The notes beneath the pieces are model-generated. The model had not been told where the DNA came from, searched no databases, and saw nothing but the letters and a program-made list of their open reading frames with translations. DNA of 43,345 nt, from contig CAJUFL010000019.1 of assembly GCA_910585605.1 (NCBI GenBank), positions 1 through 43,345 of the forward strand, in the 5' to 3' direction. Every line of letters begins with the position of its first letter. Position 1 is the stretch's first letter. A program made the translations under genes and the position numbers. Below, piece by piece: positions 25,547 to 34,000 of the stretch. Source of the DNA: an uncultured Lachnospiraceae bacterium. Lineage in GTDB: Bacteria > Bacillota > Clostridia > Lachnospirales > Lachnospiraceae.

Positions 25547-26290
25547 TCAATGTCCATGCGGGGTAGCCTCAATATAATCACGTTCTTTTTTTAAATCCGC
25601 ATACATCAGGTCTATAAATACAATCAACAACGGAACCAGTGCCCCCCATATTGCTTTCCCCTTAAAATAGCCGCATAATAATGTAGAAACAATACCACCC
25701 GCCACAAATACCGACAGCATTAGAAAATGATTGCCAATCCTGCTTACCTGATCCCTGTCCCCATTTTTCCTGACTGCCTTTACAATCGCCACTCCTGTCT
25801 GTCTTAGATGATTGGTACAAAATGTAGTCGCCATTGGAATCCCTTCTGCCTGACGGAATGTATTATACTGCATGGAACAGATAAAATTAATTGCCACCTG
25901 GGAAACCTGAAACGGCATACTTTCCGGTAAGAACCCTAAAATAACCACCGTTATTATTTCAATCAAAACCAACAACGTATCCCAGCGGATCAGATGCCTT
26001 TTTTTAATCGGTCTTGGCACTGCCTCCGAAACGATTGTACCTAATAAATATGCGCTCATAGGTATCAGATAATAGATTGCATTGTGCCACTTTCCATTTC
26101 CCACTGCCATTGCAAACAGAACAAAATTAGCTGTCTGTGCATTACAAAATACTCCTCCCCGGATAGAATATGTATATGCCCCGTAAAAACCACCCACCAG
26201 CATCAGTAATGCAAAAATCCACCATTTTTCGCATTCCAGATAATTTTTCTTATCCTCTGTATCTTTTGGCAAGATTTCCTTCTTATCCAT
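25547..26290 (-). CDS. YoaK family membrane protein (DUF1275)
   Basis: The 247-residue protein has six or so membrane segments and the DUF1275 marks: GGFYGAYTYSIRGGVFCNAQTANFVLFAMAVG near the N-terminus and the central INFICSMQYNTFRQAEGIPMATTFCTNHLRQTG. The family function is not established. The gene lies 18 bases downstream of truA and is probably read through from it. It is one of the genes that separate truA from rplM in this genome. Confidence 0.9.
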   Translation of the reverse strand: MDKKEILPKDTEDKKNYLECEKWWIFALLMLVGGFYGAYTYSIRGGVFCNAQTANFVLFAMAVGNGKWHNAIYYLIPMSAYLLGTIVSEAVPRPIKKRHLIRWDTLLVLIEIITVVILGFLPESMPFQVSQVAINFICSMQYNTFRQAEGIPMATTFCTNHLRQTGVAIVKAVRKNGDRDQVSRIGNHFLMLSVFVAGGIVSTLLCGYFKGKAIWGALVPLLIVFIDLMYADLKKERDYIEATPHGH

Positions 26291-26308
26291 TCCAACCTAC
26301 CTCTTTTT

Positions 26309-27046
26309 CTATAAATACTCTACTTCCAATAATGTAAGACCACAGGCTGCCGCCTTATGCCCGGCTTTTGTCCGGTCTTTTGCCTCTAATATTTCCTTCA
26401 CCTGTTCCGGCGGAATCATTCCCATTCCTACCTTCATCAGCGAGCCCACAATAATTCTTACCATATTATATAGGAAGCCATTTCCATTCAGCCTGATACA
26501 GACCATATTTCCCTCCCTGACTACTCTAATATAGTATATCGTCCGGACTGTATTTTCCACCTCTTCCTTCGGGGTACAAAAACTTTTAAAATCATGCTCT
26601 CCCACCAGATAGTCTGCTGCCCTTTGCATTTTCTCCTCATCTAAATGATAATAGACAAAATGAGAATACAACCGCACCATGGGGTCTGGAAACTGTGCAT
26701 TATAAATACGATATTCGTATGTTTTTCTCGTATCACAATATCTTGGATGAAAATCCGGACTCGCCTCTTCTGATTTCTGGATTCTGATATCATCCGGCAG
26801 CAGATTATTTAAGGCATAACTGATTTTTTCCGGCGGCATGGTTACCTCTGCATCAAATACCGCAACATTTCCCTTGGCATGTACACCGGAATCCGTCCGG
26901 CTGGCACCAATGACCGTAATATCATCATGGAAGAATTTACTTAACGTCCTGTTCAGCACTTCCTCCACAGTAATTCCATTTTTCTGTATCTGCCAGCCGC
27001 AATAATTGGTTCCGTCGTATGCGACAGTAAGCTTAATTCGTTTCAT
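26309..27046 (-). CDS. truA: tRNA pseudouridine synthase A
   Basis: TruA converts uridines 38-40 of the tRNA anticodon arm to pseudouridine. The 245-residue length is normal. The protein begins MKRIKLTVAYDGTNYCGWQ and has the catalytic Asp52 in GASRTDSGVHAKGNV, plus FCTPKEEVENTVRTIYYI and the GNGFLYNMVRIIVGSLMKVG block near the C-terminus. In many Firmicutes truA follows ecfT and precedes rplM; here it is separated from ecfT by the bile salt hydrolase-like gene and the sce7726-like gene, and from rplM by two membrane protein genes. Confidence 0.97.
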   Translation of the reverse strand: MKRIKLTVAYDGTNYCGWQIQKNGITVEEVLNRTLSKFFHDDITVIGASRTDSGVHAKGNVAVFDAEVTMPPEKISYALNNLLPDDIRIQKSEEASPDFHPRYCDTRKTYEYRIYNAQFPDPMVRLYSHFVYYHLDEEKMQRAADYLVGEHDFKSFCTPKEEVENTVRTIYYIRVVREGNMVCIRLNGNGFLYNMVRIIVGSLMKVGMGMIPPEQVKEILEAKDRTKAGHKAAACGLTLLEVEYL

Positions 27047-27092
27047 AACTTATTTATCCTTTTGTTTTATTTTATATTCCTATCTTCAACCA

Positions 27093-28067
27093 CTAATTCT
27101 GCATCCTGATCTGCTCTTCTTTTATCAAAGAATACTGTATCAACCCATCACCATCCAGATTTTCGTTATACATATTAACTGCTGTTATCTGGTGGTTATC
27201 ATAAGCAGTATAATAATAAATCCCCTTACTGGCATTGCAGCATGAAGTATAGATAGTCACCTCATATTTACCATCCCCCAAATCACAACATCCTCTTTGC
27301 TGGTCAACGGAATTCAGAATATGAAAAAACTGACTAATACTTTCTTCTTCTCCCTGCCCGGAAACGGAATTCATTTTAACAAACGCAGCCCGTACAAATC
27401 TGGACGGAGATGACAAATCCCCCGGAAGACCAATTCCCCCCATCCCCCTGCTGTATCGTTTCAATTCCAGACCTGGTGCAAATGTATTATCCGGCATTTT
27501 TGCGGACAACGACATATAATGATTTAAGCCAAACATCTGCTGGTCAAAAGGCGGATTATTCGCTAATATACCTACAGGATTGTCATATATCCGAATACCC
27601 TCTTTCAAAGATTCTACCGTTATGGATTCCTCGTGGTCAGAAATCATCCAATGCAGCTCAGCAAGAGGCAGTTTTTCGCTAAACGGTATATTTAGCAGAT
27701 TTATTTTCCCCAACAGATTACATGCCTCTTTTACTGTAGCACACTGACTAAGAATCCATGGAATAAATTCAAACTGAGTAATGTTATCTTTTCCTTCTGC
27801 TTTATCCCGATATACTGCATTTCCCACAAAATTCAGCCCTGCCATACCCAGACCTTTTTCATTGACAGCATCATAATACAGTGGATAGTTTTCCGTAACA
27901 TAGGCCATGCCAATCATGGCATAATGAACCTTGATATCATCCTTCTCAATAAAATGAAAGGGATAATTTCTAGGCGTTACCGTTACTCCTTCTCCATAAG
28001 AAAATTCATAGTCTAATGTACGTCCAAAATAAAAATCTTTTGTTTTGTAAGTTGCAGCTGTACACAT
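27093..28067 (-). CDS. bsh: Choloylglycine hydrolase family protein (probable bile salt hydrolase)
   Basis: The 324-residue protein belongs to the Ntn-hydrolase choloylglycine family, which splits the amide bond of glycine- or taurine-conjugated bile acids or of penicillin V. ATG 28067 gives MCT, so removal of Met exposes the nucleophile Cys2; AAGGAG lies seven bases upstream. The remaining active-site residues are visible: Arg16 and Asp19 (FGRTLDYE), Asn79 (GMAGLNF), Asn170/171 (ILANNPPF) and Arg223 (LSSPSRFVRAAF), close to the set known for clostridial bile salt hydrolase. The GIGLPGDLSS segment also favours bile salts. There is no signal peptide. An in-frame codon at 28112 is a false start. 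It sits alone inside the ECF-truA locus. Bile salt activity is likely but inferred. Confidence 0.9.
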   Translation of the reverse strand: MCTAATYKTKDFYFGRTLDYEFSYGEGVTVTPRNYPFHFIEKDDIKVHYAMIGMAYVTENYPLYYDAVNEKGLGMAGLNFVGNAVYRDKAEGKDNITQFEFIPWILSQCATVKEACNLLGKINLLNIPFSEKLPLAELHWMISDHEESITVESLKEGIRIYDNPVGILANNPPFDQQMFGLNHYMSLSAKMPDNTFAPGLELKRYSRGMGGIGLPGDLSSPSRFVRAAFVKMNSVSGQGEEESISQFFHILNSVDQQRGCCDLGDGKYEVTIYTSCCNASKGIYYYTAYDNHQITAVNMYNENLDGDGLIQYSLIKEEQIRMQN

Positions 28068-28297
28068 AATGGTTCTCCTTAACTTTATTTTAACCACAGC
28101 TTCTTGTCTCACTGATGATCATATAAGTCAAACTGCGGATTACTTATTAGACTAGTTTAACCTTTTTATCATGAACCATTCTTCCTATCTGTAAGCAATT
28201 ATGCTTCACAACACTTCGTATACTGCAACAGCCACCAAAAATATGTACAAACATCCACACCTAGTTCGTTATTCACACAAATTAACCACTTGTGCGC

Positions 28298-28903
28298 CTA
28301 TCTCTTCCTTTGTAATCTCTTCTTCTTTCCCTGATAAGCCCGTATTAACGTCTCAATTTCATTATAATCCCGCTCAAATAACTCCTCACTGACTTGCCGG
28401 CACAAATCTTCCTGCGGTACTTTAAGCAGTATCTTATCTATCACAAAATCCTTGCTTTTTTGCCTGTATTTGGGCATCTGATTTAATTCCTGTATATGGG
28501 AAAGTTCCGGTCTCCACAATATACTTAACTTCTTTTTCCAGTCCACCTTAGGATTTTCTTTTGCTTCCCGCAATACATAAAAATCCACCCTGCCATTTTC
28601 CAGTTCTACCGTAATGATTCCCCACCAATCTGGCACATGCTCTTCTACATGTATTGCATGACTTGTCCCTGCCACAATATAGTTGTAGTCAAAATATCGG
28701 TCATAATCCTTAACCTGCCGTTCCAAGCGGGCATAAGTATCCGCATCACTCTTAATCTCTATACCGCATACTGCCTCTGGCATTACCATCACCACATCGG
28801 CCCTGGATCTCCCCATCTGCTTTTCTTCTATAATTCGAATCTTTCCATATTTCTCTTCTAAAAAGTCAAAAAGAGGCTCTCTAATATCCTTATCATACAG
28901 CAT
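28298..28903 (-). CDS. sce7726-like protein, putative PD-(D/E)XK nuclease fold
   Basis: The 201-residue protein has a PD-(D/E)XK-like core in its first half: GRSRADVVMV with Asp36 and GIEIKSDADT with Glu49 and Lys51, followed by YARLERQVKDYDRYFDYNYIV. This agrees with what I remember of the sce7726 family, proteins of unknown function with a nuclease-like fold. The second half has a TVELENGRVDFYVLREAKENP strand region and a basic, helical C-terminus (GKKKRLQRKR). The start at 28903 has AAGGGA upstream. It lies between ecfT and the bile salt hydrolase-like gene, without visible link to either; a small accessory insertion is likely. Confidence 0.75.
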   Translation of the reverse strand: MLYDKDIREPLFDFLEEKYGKIRIIEEKQMGRSRADVVMVMPEAVCGIEIKSDADTYARLERQVKDYDRYFDYNYIVAGTSHAIHVEEHVPDWWGIITVELENGRVDFYVLREAKENPKVDWKKKLSILWRPELSHIQELNQMPKYRQKSKDFVIDKILLKVPQEDLCRQVSEELFERDYNEIETLIRAYQGKKKRLQRKR

Positions 28904-28983
28904 AGATTATCATCCCTTCACCAACTCGAACATCTTTTGCATTTCGAAAATTCAAATGTTATTACCACCTGTGCCTCCCGTTT

Positions 28984-29787
28984 TTAAAACATTACCGCCA
29001 AAACAATCATTACCAGCATATAAAACACCACAAAAACATAACCAATATAATCCCTTCGCTGATAAACCAACGGTTTCATTCTGGTTCTACCCTCTCCTCC
29101 ATGATAACACCTTGCATCCATTGCCAGTGCAAGCTCGTGACTCCTTCTTACCGCAGATACAAATAATGGTATGATAATCGGCATCAGCTTTTTTAACCGT
29201 ACAAAAAGATTTCCTTCTTTAAAATCCATACCTCTTGCCAGCTGTGCTCTCATAATCTTATCCAGTTCTTCTACCAGAATCGGCACAAAACGAAGAGCAA
29301 TCGACATGATCATTGCAAATTCATGAACCGGCACATTCAGCTTTTTCAACCAGCCCAGCATTTTCTCCAAACCATCCGTTAACGCATTAGGAGTAGTCGT
29401 ATAAGTCATCATACTGGACCCGATAATCATAAATACCAGCCGAAGCCCCAGATAAACAGCAGAATGAAGACCTGTTTGCGTGATTCGGATAAACTTCCAT
29501 TCAAATAAAACTTTTATTCCCTTAACCGTAAATAAATTTATGATTACCGTAAACAGAATAATCATTCCAAGTGCCCTCAAGCCTTTTACGATAAATTTAA
29601 GGGGTACTTTTGATAACTTAATATATCCCGCCAATGCTAAAAAAGCCGATAAATATAGAAACGGATTCCTGTCAAAAAACAAAGTCATCACATAAATCAA
29701 GGCAAATACTATTTTTACCCGTGGATCCATGCGATGGATGACGGAATCTGTATTATAAAATTGTCCAATCGTCATATCCCTAACCAT
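28984..29787 (-). CDS. ecfT: Energy-coupling factor transporter transmembrane protein EcfT
   Basis: The 267-residue protein is the shared membrane scaffold of a group II ECF vitamin transporter, which links the ATPases to exchangeable substrate-binding S components. It starts TIGQFYNTDSVIHRMDPRVKI, typical of EcfT, has about five membrane segments, and carries the coupling motif MRAQLARGMDF. The second coupling motif reads AMDARCYHGG instead of the more usual ARGY form. The preferred start is ATG 29787 with AGGT seven bases upstream; ATG 29775 is possible. It lies about 100 bases after the fused EcfA ATPase gene. No S component is present in the window. Confidence 0.93.
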   Translation of the reverse strand: MVRDMTIGQFYNTDSVIHRMDPRVKIVFALIYVMTLFFDRNPFLYLSAFLALAGYIKLSKVPLKFIVKGLRALGMIILFTVIINLFTVKGIKVLFEWKFIRITQTGLHSAVYLGLRLVFMIIGSSMMTYTTTPNALTDGLEKMLGWLKKLNVPVHEFAMIMSIALRFVPILVEELDKIMRAQLARGMDFKEGNLFVRLKKLMPIIIPLFVSAVRRSHELALAMDARCYHGGEGRTRMKPLVYQRRDYIGYVFVVFYMLVMIVLAVMF

Positions 29788-29888
29788 ATCTTTTACCTAT
29801 TCTGTATTCTCCCATACAATCTGTACTTTATACCAGCTTATATTATGCACTATCTTCTTTTGCTTCCGGTATATCTTCTAGTCTTACA

Positions 29889-31712
29889 TTATACATCCTT
29901 TAAATTCAACAGCTCACCATAAATATCAAATTGTTTATGCTTTGTTATATCTACGCCAACCCCCACATTTTTCAAATCATTCAAAAGTGTAACACCTATG
30001 GGAACAGAAAGACTCATTCTTTCTAAATCTTCTGCCTGTGCAAATATTTCCCATGCTGCACCGTTCATACATATTTTCCCATGTTCCATCACAACGATCC
30101 GGTCCGCATACTCTGCCACATCCTCCATGGAATGGGAAACAATGATTATACTCATACCCTGTTGCTCCTGCAAGTCCTTAAGCATATCAAGCAATGCTTT
30201 TGCAGATAACGGATCCAGACCCGCAGTAGGTTCATCCAATACCAAATATTCCGGCTGCATGGCCAGAACACCGGCAATTGCCACACGCCTTTTCTGTCCT
30301 CCCGATAATTGCAGAGGTGAACTGTCATAAATCGTATCCGGTAGTCCCACTGCCTTTATCGCTTCATAAGCCCGCTTTTGCGCCTCTATCTTGGGAATAT
30401 TCATATTTTCAGGACCAAAACAGACATCTTTTTCCACAGTTTCCGCAAACAACTGATATTCCGGAAATTGGAACACCAGCCCTACCTTTTGTCTCAGCTG
30501 CTTCATAGAAAAATCTTTATCTCTAATATCCTGTCCGTTAAAATAAACATTACCTTCCGTCGGCAAAAGAAGCCCATTTAAGTGCTGGATTAAAGTAGAC
30601 TTACCGGAACCGGTATGCCCGATTATTGCAACAAACTCACCCTTATCTACCTTCAGGTCCACATTATCCAGGGCAACCTTCTCATTTGCAAAACCTGCAC
30701 TATATAGAAGCGTAACATGATTTAAAAGAATCCCCTCTGTAAATTTCTTCCTATCTGCCTTCTCTCCCATACTTCCTGACGGTTCTGCCTTATTTAAATT
30801 CCTTGTATTAAATTCTGCTTCATTAAACGACTGGGAAAATTCACCACCTTTCCCATATTTGCCACACAACAGGCGGCTCAACGCTTTAGCACTGTCAATC
30901 CCTATACATTCTTCTTTTGAGATTATTTCCTGTCCTACTAAAAAGTATAAGTATTGATAAAGCGGCGGAAGACACAGTCCCCACTCTTCCAGCAGTTCTT
31001 TTTTCTCGAAAATCTGCCCTGGTGTACCTTGACCTGCTACTTTTCCATCTTCCATCACAAACACTTTATCCGCCGATAAAACTTCATCCATATGATGGGT
31101 AATCAGAATAATCGTTATCCCTTTTTCCTTTTGCAAATATTTTGCTGCCTGTATGATCTGCTTTCGTCCCTTAGGATCCAGCATCGCCGTAGCTTCATCA
31201 AAAATAATACATTTCGGTTCCATCGCCAAAACTCCGGCAATCGCCACCCGCTGCTTTTGTCCACCTGATAAACAATTTGGCGACTGATTCCGATACTCTT
31301 CCATACCCGTTACATCCAATGCATCATTCACCTGATTCCAGATATTCTCAGTAGTCATTCCCAGATTTTCCGGTCCGAATGCAATATCCTCCTCCACCAG
31401 ATTCCCCACAATCTGATTATCAGGATTCTGAAACACCATTCCCGCTGTCTGACGAATCTGTAGTCTTGCCGCCTCATCCAGAGTATTCATACCGTCTACG
31501 ATCACCTGCCCCTCACCCGGCAGCAATAGGGCATTGATATGTTTAGCCAGTGTAGATTTTCCGGATCCATTACAGCCCAATATGGCAATAAATTCTCCGG
31601 GATGAACATCTAACGATACATCCTGCAATGCCTCTACCATTTCTTCCACATTGCCTTCAGCATCCCGTCTGAAATATTCAAATGTAAGATTTTTGATATC
31701 TATTAGTTTCAT
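29889..31712 (-). CDS. Fused energy-coupling factor ATPase, EcfA1-EcfA2 in one chain
   Basis: The 607-residue protein contains two complete ABC ATPase domains. Domain one (about 1-275) has Walker A GCNGSGKST (46-54), signature LSGGQKQR (148-155) and DEATAMLDP, as in EcfA1. Domain two (about 327-600) has GHTGSGKST (365-373), LSGGQKRR (469-476) and DEPTAGLD, as in EcfA2. A Ser/Asn/Lys-rich linker of about 50 residues joins them. Normally EcfA1 and EcfA2 are separate genes that form a heterodimer, so this fusion fixes their 1:1 pairing. The reading frame is continuous, with no sign of a recent frameshift. It precedes ecfT, and the pair would power vitamin or metal uptake with S components encoded elsewhere. 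Confidence 0.93.
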   Translation of the reverse strand: MKLIDIKNLTFEYFRRDAEGNVEEMVEALQDVSLDVHPGEFIAILGCNGSGKSTLAKHINALLLPGEGQVIVDGMNTLDEAARLQIRQTAGMVFQNPDNQIVGNLVEEDIAFGPENLGMTTENIWNQVNDALDVTGMEEYRNQSPNCLSGGQKQRVAIAGVLAMEPKCIIFDEATAMLDPKGRKQIIQAAKYLQKEKGITIILITHHMDEVLSADKVFVMEDGKVAGQGTPGQIFEKKELLEEWGLCLPPLYQYLYFLVGQEIISKEECIGIDSAKALSRLLCGKYGKGGEFSQSFNEAEFNTRNLNKAEPSGSMGEKADRKKFTEGILLNHVTLLYSAGFANEKVALDNVDLKVDKGEFVAIIGHTGSGKSTLIQHLNGLLLPTEGNVYFNGQDIRDKDFSMKQLRQKVGLVFQFPEYQLFAETVEKDVCFGPENMNIPKIEAQKRAYEAIKAVGLPDTIYDSSPLQLSGGQKRRVAIAGVLAMQPEYLVLDEPTAGLDPLSAKALLDMLKDLQEQQGMSIIIVSHSMEDVAEYADRIVVMEHGKICMNGAAWEIFAQAEDLERMSLSVPIGVTLLNDLKNVGVGVDITKHKQFDIYGELLNLKDV

Positions 31713-31802
31713 CTATATTATCCTTCTATATATAATTAACTGCTTTGTCTTATATATCAATTTATCTTGCTCCAATAGTATAGTCAGACAAACCGAAATC
31801 TG

Positions 31803-32408
31803 TTAACCTTCATCAGGTTGTTGACCATCATGTACTTTCCACTGACATTCTAAAATCTCCATTTCACTAAACACAGCTTTAAATGAAGAATCCTCTGGAG
31901 AACAAGCATATATACCAAAAGTAATTTTTTCACCGCCGTTAAACATATGACATATTCTCATTTGGCTAAAAGTAATTCCATCAAAGGAACATTCTATACA
32001 ATAATCATCTTCCCGCCTGCTGAAACGATACCACATTGATTTAACAGATGCATCTATAGCTGTAGTAGCCCAATCAGAATATCCATGATTTGTTACAACA
32101 CTTCCTAAATGTTGAAATTTATCATTTTCATATTCAACCGAACCCTTTAACCAATTCTCACTATCTAAATACATAACGATACCACATTGATCAAATCTGT
32201 GATGACTTTCATTAAATTCTGTTTTCACAACAAAACTAAAATACTTCTCTTCTGTTTCTATCTGTAAAACAGGAGCATTATCGTTTTGAAAATGATAATA
32301 TGTTCTTTGCCACAAATCTGTATACGGTTTTGTAATAATCTCAATTTTATCATCATGTATTTTGTAACTCTCTGGTTCACGTATCCATTTAAAATCTTTT
32401 AAATTCAT
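31803..32408 (-). CDS. DUF1349 domain protein
   Basis: The 201-residue protein matches the DUF1349 family, a concanavalin-like beta-sandwich fold of unknown precise function: LKDFKWIREPE, YFSFVVKTEFNESHHRFDQCGIVMYLDSENWLKGSVEYEND and QMRICHMFNGGEKITFGIYACSPEDSSFKAVFSEMEI. No catalytic residues are obvious; a carbohydrate-related role is possible. ATG 32408 has AGGAGG eight bases upstream; the frame upstream begins with TTG within that site. The gene stands alone between a terminator (32486-32521) and the EcfA gene, and its AT-richer codon use compared with its neighbours hints that it arrived by transfer, though I did not measure this. Confidence 0.8.
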   Translation of the reverse strand: MNLKDFKWIREPESYKIHDDKIEIITKPYTDLWQRTYYHFQNDNAPVLQIETEEKYFSFVVKTEFNESHHRFDQCGIVMYLDSENWLKGSVEYENDKFQHLGSVVTNHGYSDWATTAIDASVKSMWYRFSRREDDYCIECSFDGITFSQMRICHMFNGGEKITFGIYACSPEDSSFKAVFSEMEILECQWKVHDGQQPDEG

Positions 32409-32478
32409 ATCATCATCCTCCTGCAAGTCACAATTTAAACCCTTTAAAGTATTGATAACTATTACATATTAAAGGGTA

Positions 32479-32521
32479 TCACAACAACCCAGGGAAACGA
32501 ACATATCCGTTTCCCTGGGTT
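32479..32521 (-). terminator. Strong hairpin after the aminotransferase gene
   Basis: Arms 32486-32499 and 32508-32521 are perfectly complementary over 14 bp with an 8-nt loop. The minus-strand sequence after it, GTTGTTGTG, is only partly U-rich, so termination is likely but not certain. Confidence 0.75.
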
Positions 32522-32542
32522 CATCTTACAGCTTACATCTAT

Positions 32543-33826
32543 TTACTCACCTAATAGCTTTTCTATCGCAGCAAGCTTCACACAAAGAACAAAAATCTTC
32601 GTTGCCTCTTCCATTTCTTCCGGTGTCGGGAAAGTGGGTGCAATACGGATATTGGAATCCTCCGGATCATTTCCATAAGGATAGGTTGCACCTGCATCTG
32701 TAAGAACCACACCCAATGCCTTGCATTTTGCAACAATGGATTTTGCACATCCCGGCATGGCATCAAAGGAAATAAAATATCCTCCTCTTGGCTTAACCCA
32801 GCTTCCAATTTCCAGTCCCATAAGTTCAGAATCTAAAGTATTAAGTACAGCTTCGAACTTAGGACGAATAAGCTCTGCGTGCTTCTTCATATGAGTCTTT
32901 AAGCCATCTATATCTTTAAAGAACCTTGCATGGCGTAACTGATTAATCTTGTCATGCCCAATAATCTGTGTTGTCATAAATTGTTTCAGATACTCAATAT
33001 TCTCATGGGAAGTAGCAATTGCGGATACACCGGAACCAGAAAAAGTCACTTTCGAGGTTGAACCAAACATATAAACCATGTTCGGATTACCAGCTTTTTC
33101 ACACTCCTCCAAAATATTCAGGATTTCATCCTGAATATCCTCATATATATGATGAACACAATATGCATTATCCCAGAAAATACGAAAATCTCCTGCCGCA
33201 GGCTTCAGGTTTGCAAAACGTTTTACTACTTTATCAGAATATGATATACCAGTCGGATTGGAATACTTTGGTACACACCAGATTCCTTTTACAGAATCAT
33301 CATTATTCACATACTCCTCTACCATATCCATATCTGGTCCATCCTCATTCATAGGAATATTTATCATTTCAATTCCAAATAATTCAGTAATCTTAAAATG
33401 CCTATCATATCCTGGCACCGGACACAAAAATTTAACTTTATCCAATTTACACCATGGTGTAGAACCATTCACGCCCATAAGCATGGAACGGCACACTGTA
33501 TCATACATGATATTCAAACTGGAATTACCGCATATAATTACATTGTCCTTTTTAGCTTCCATCATATCAGCCATTAAACGCCTGCATTCACCAATACCAT
33601 CCCAATCTCCATAATTTCTGGTATCATTTCCCAATTCAGTCCTCATATCTGACTCACTGTTAATAACATCCAGCATTGGCATAGATATCGCTAACTGAGA
33701 TGCCCCAGGCTTACCTCTTGCCATATTCAGAGAAAGACCTTTGCCCTCTGCTGTTTTATATTCTTCCTCTAAACCGGCTTTTAATGTTACGAGTTCATCC
33801 CGGCTCAAATCCTTGTATGCTTTCAT
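32543..33826 (-). CDS. PLP-dependent aminotransferase, probable aspartate aminotransferase (class I/II, Corynebacterium-type)
   Basis: The 427-residue protein is a fold-type I PLP enzyme. The MARGKPGASQLAIS start, FLCPVPGYDRHF, WCVPKYSNPTG, FWDNAYCVHH and the PLP-lysine in MFGSTSKVTFSGSG are as in the distinct aspartate aminotransferase subgroup first seen in Corynebacterium. It would move the amino group between aspartate and 2-oxoglutarate. ATG 33826 is chosen since AAGGAG lies ten bases upstream; an ATG at 33847 has no site. It stands between the rplQ terminator and the EcfA locus, so it interrupts the common rplQ-ecfA order. Substrate specificity is inferred from family. Confidence 0.9.
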   Translation of the reverse strand: MKAYKDLSRDELVTLKAGLEEEYKTAEGKGLSLNMARGKPGASQLAISMPMLDVINSESDMRTELGNDTRNYGDWDGIGECRRLMADMMEAKKDNVIICGNSSLNIMYDTVCRSMLMGVNGSTPWCKLDKVKFLCPVPGYDRHFKITELFGIEMINIPMNEDGPDMDMVEEYVNNDDSVKGIWCVPKYSNPTGISYSDKVVKRFANLKPAAGDFRIFWDNAYCVHHIYEDIQDEILNILEECEKAGNPNMVYMFGSTSKVTFSGSGVSAIATSHENIEYLKQFMTTQIIGHDKINQLRHARFFKDIDGLKTHMKKHAELIRPKFEAVLNTLDSELMGLEIGSWVKPRGGYFISFDAMPGCAKSIVAKCKALGVVLTDAGATYPYGNDPEDSNIRIAPTFPTPEEMEEATKIFVLCVKLAAIEKLLGE

Positions 33827-33950
33827 ACTGTAATCTCTCCTTATCATTAATTTACATATAAAAATCTATTTTACTCATTTATTTTAACATACATTGCTCT
33901 GTGTTTAAATAATCAAATCAAAAATCTCATCAAAAATAATTACCATATAA

Positions 33951-33978
33951 CAAAACAGGAGACTGTATCACAGTCCCC
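33951..33978 (-). terminator. Terminator of the ribosomal operon after rplQ
   Basis: Minus-strand GACTGT-GAT-ACAGTC (33975-33961) is extended by GG/CC pairs with one mismatch, and followed by TGTTTTG. It lies 22 bases past the rplQ stop and probably ends the long ribosomal transcript. Confidence 0.75.
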
Positions 33979-34000
33979 CATTCACATAAACAAAAAAATC

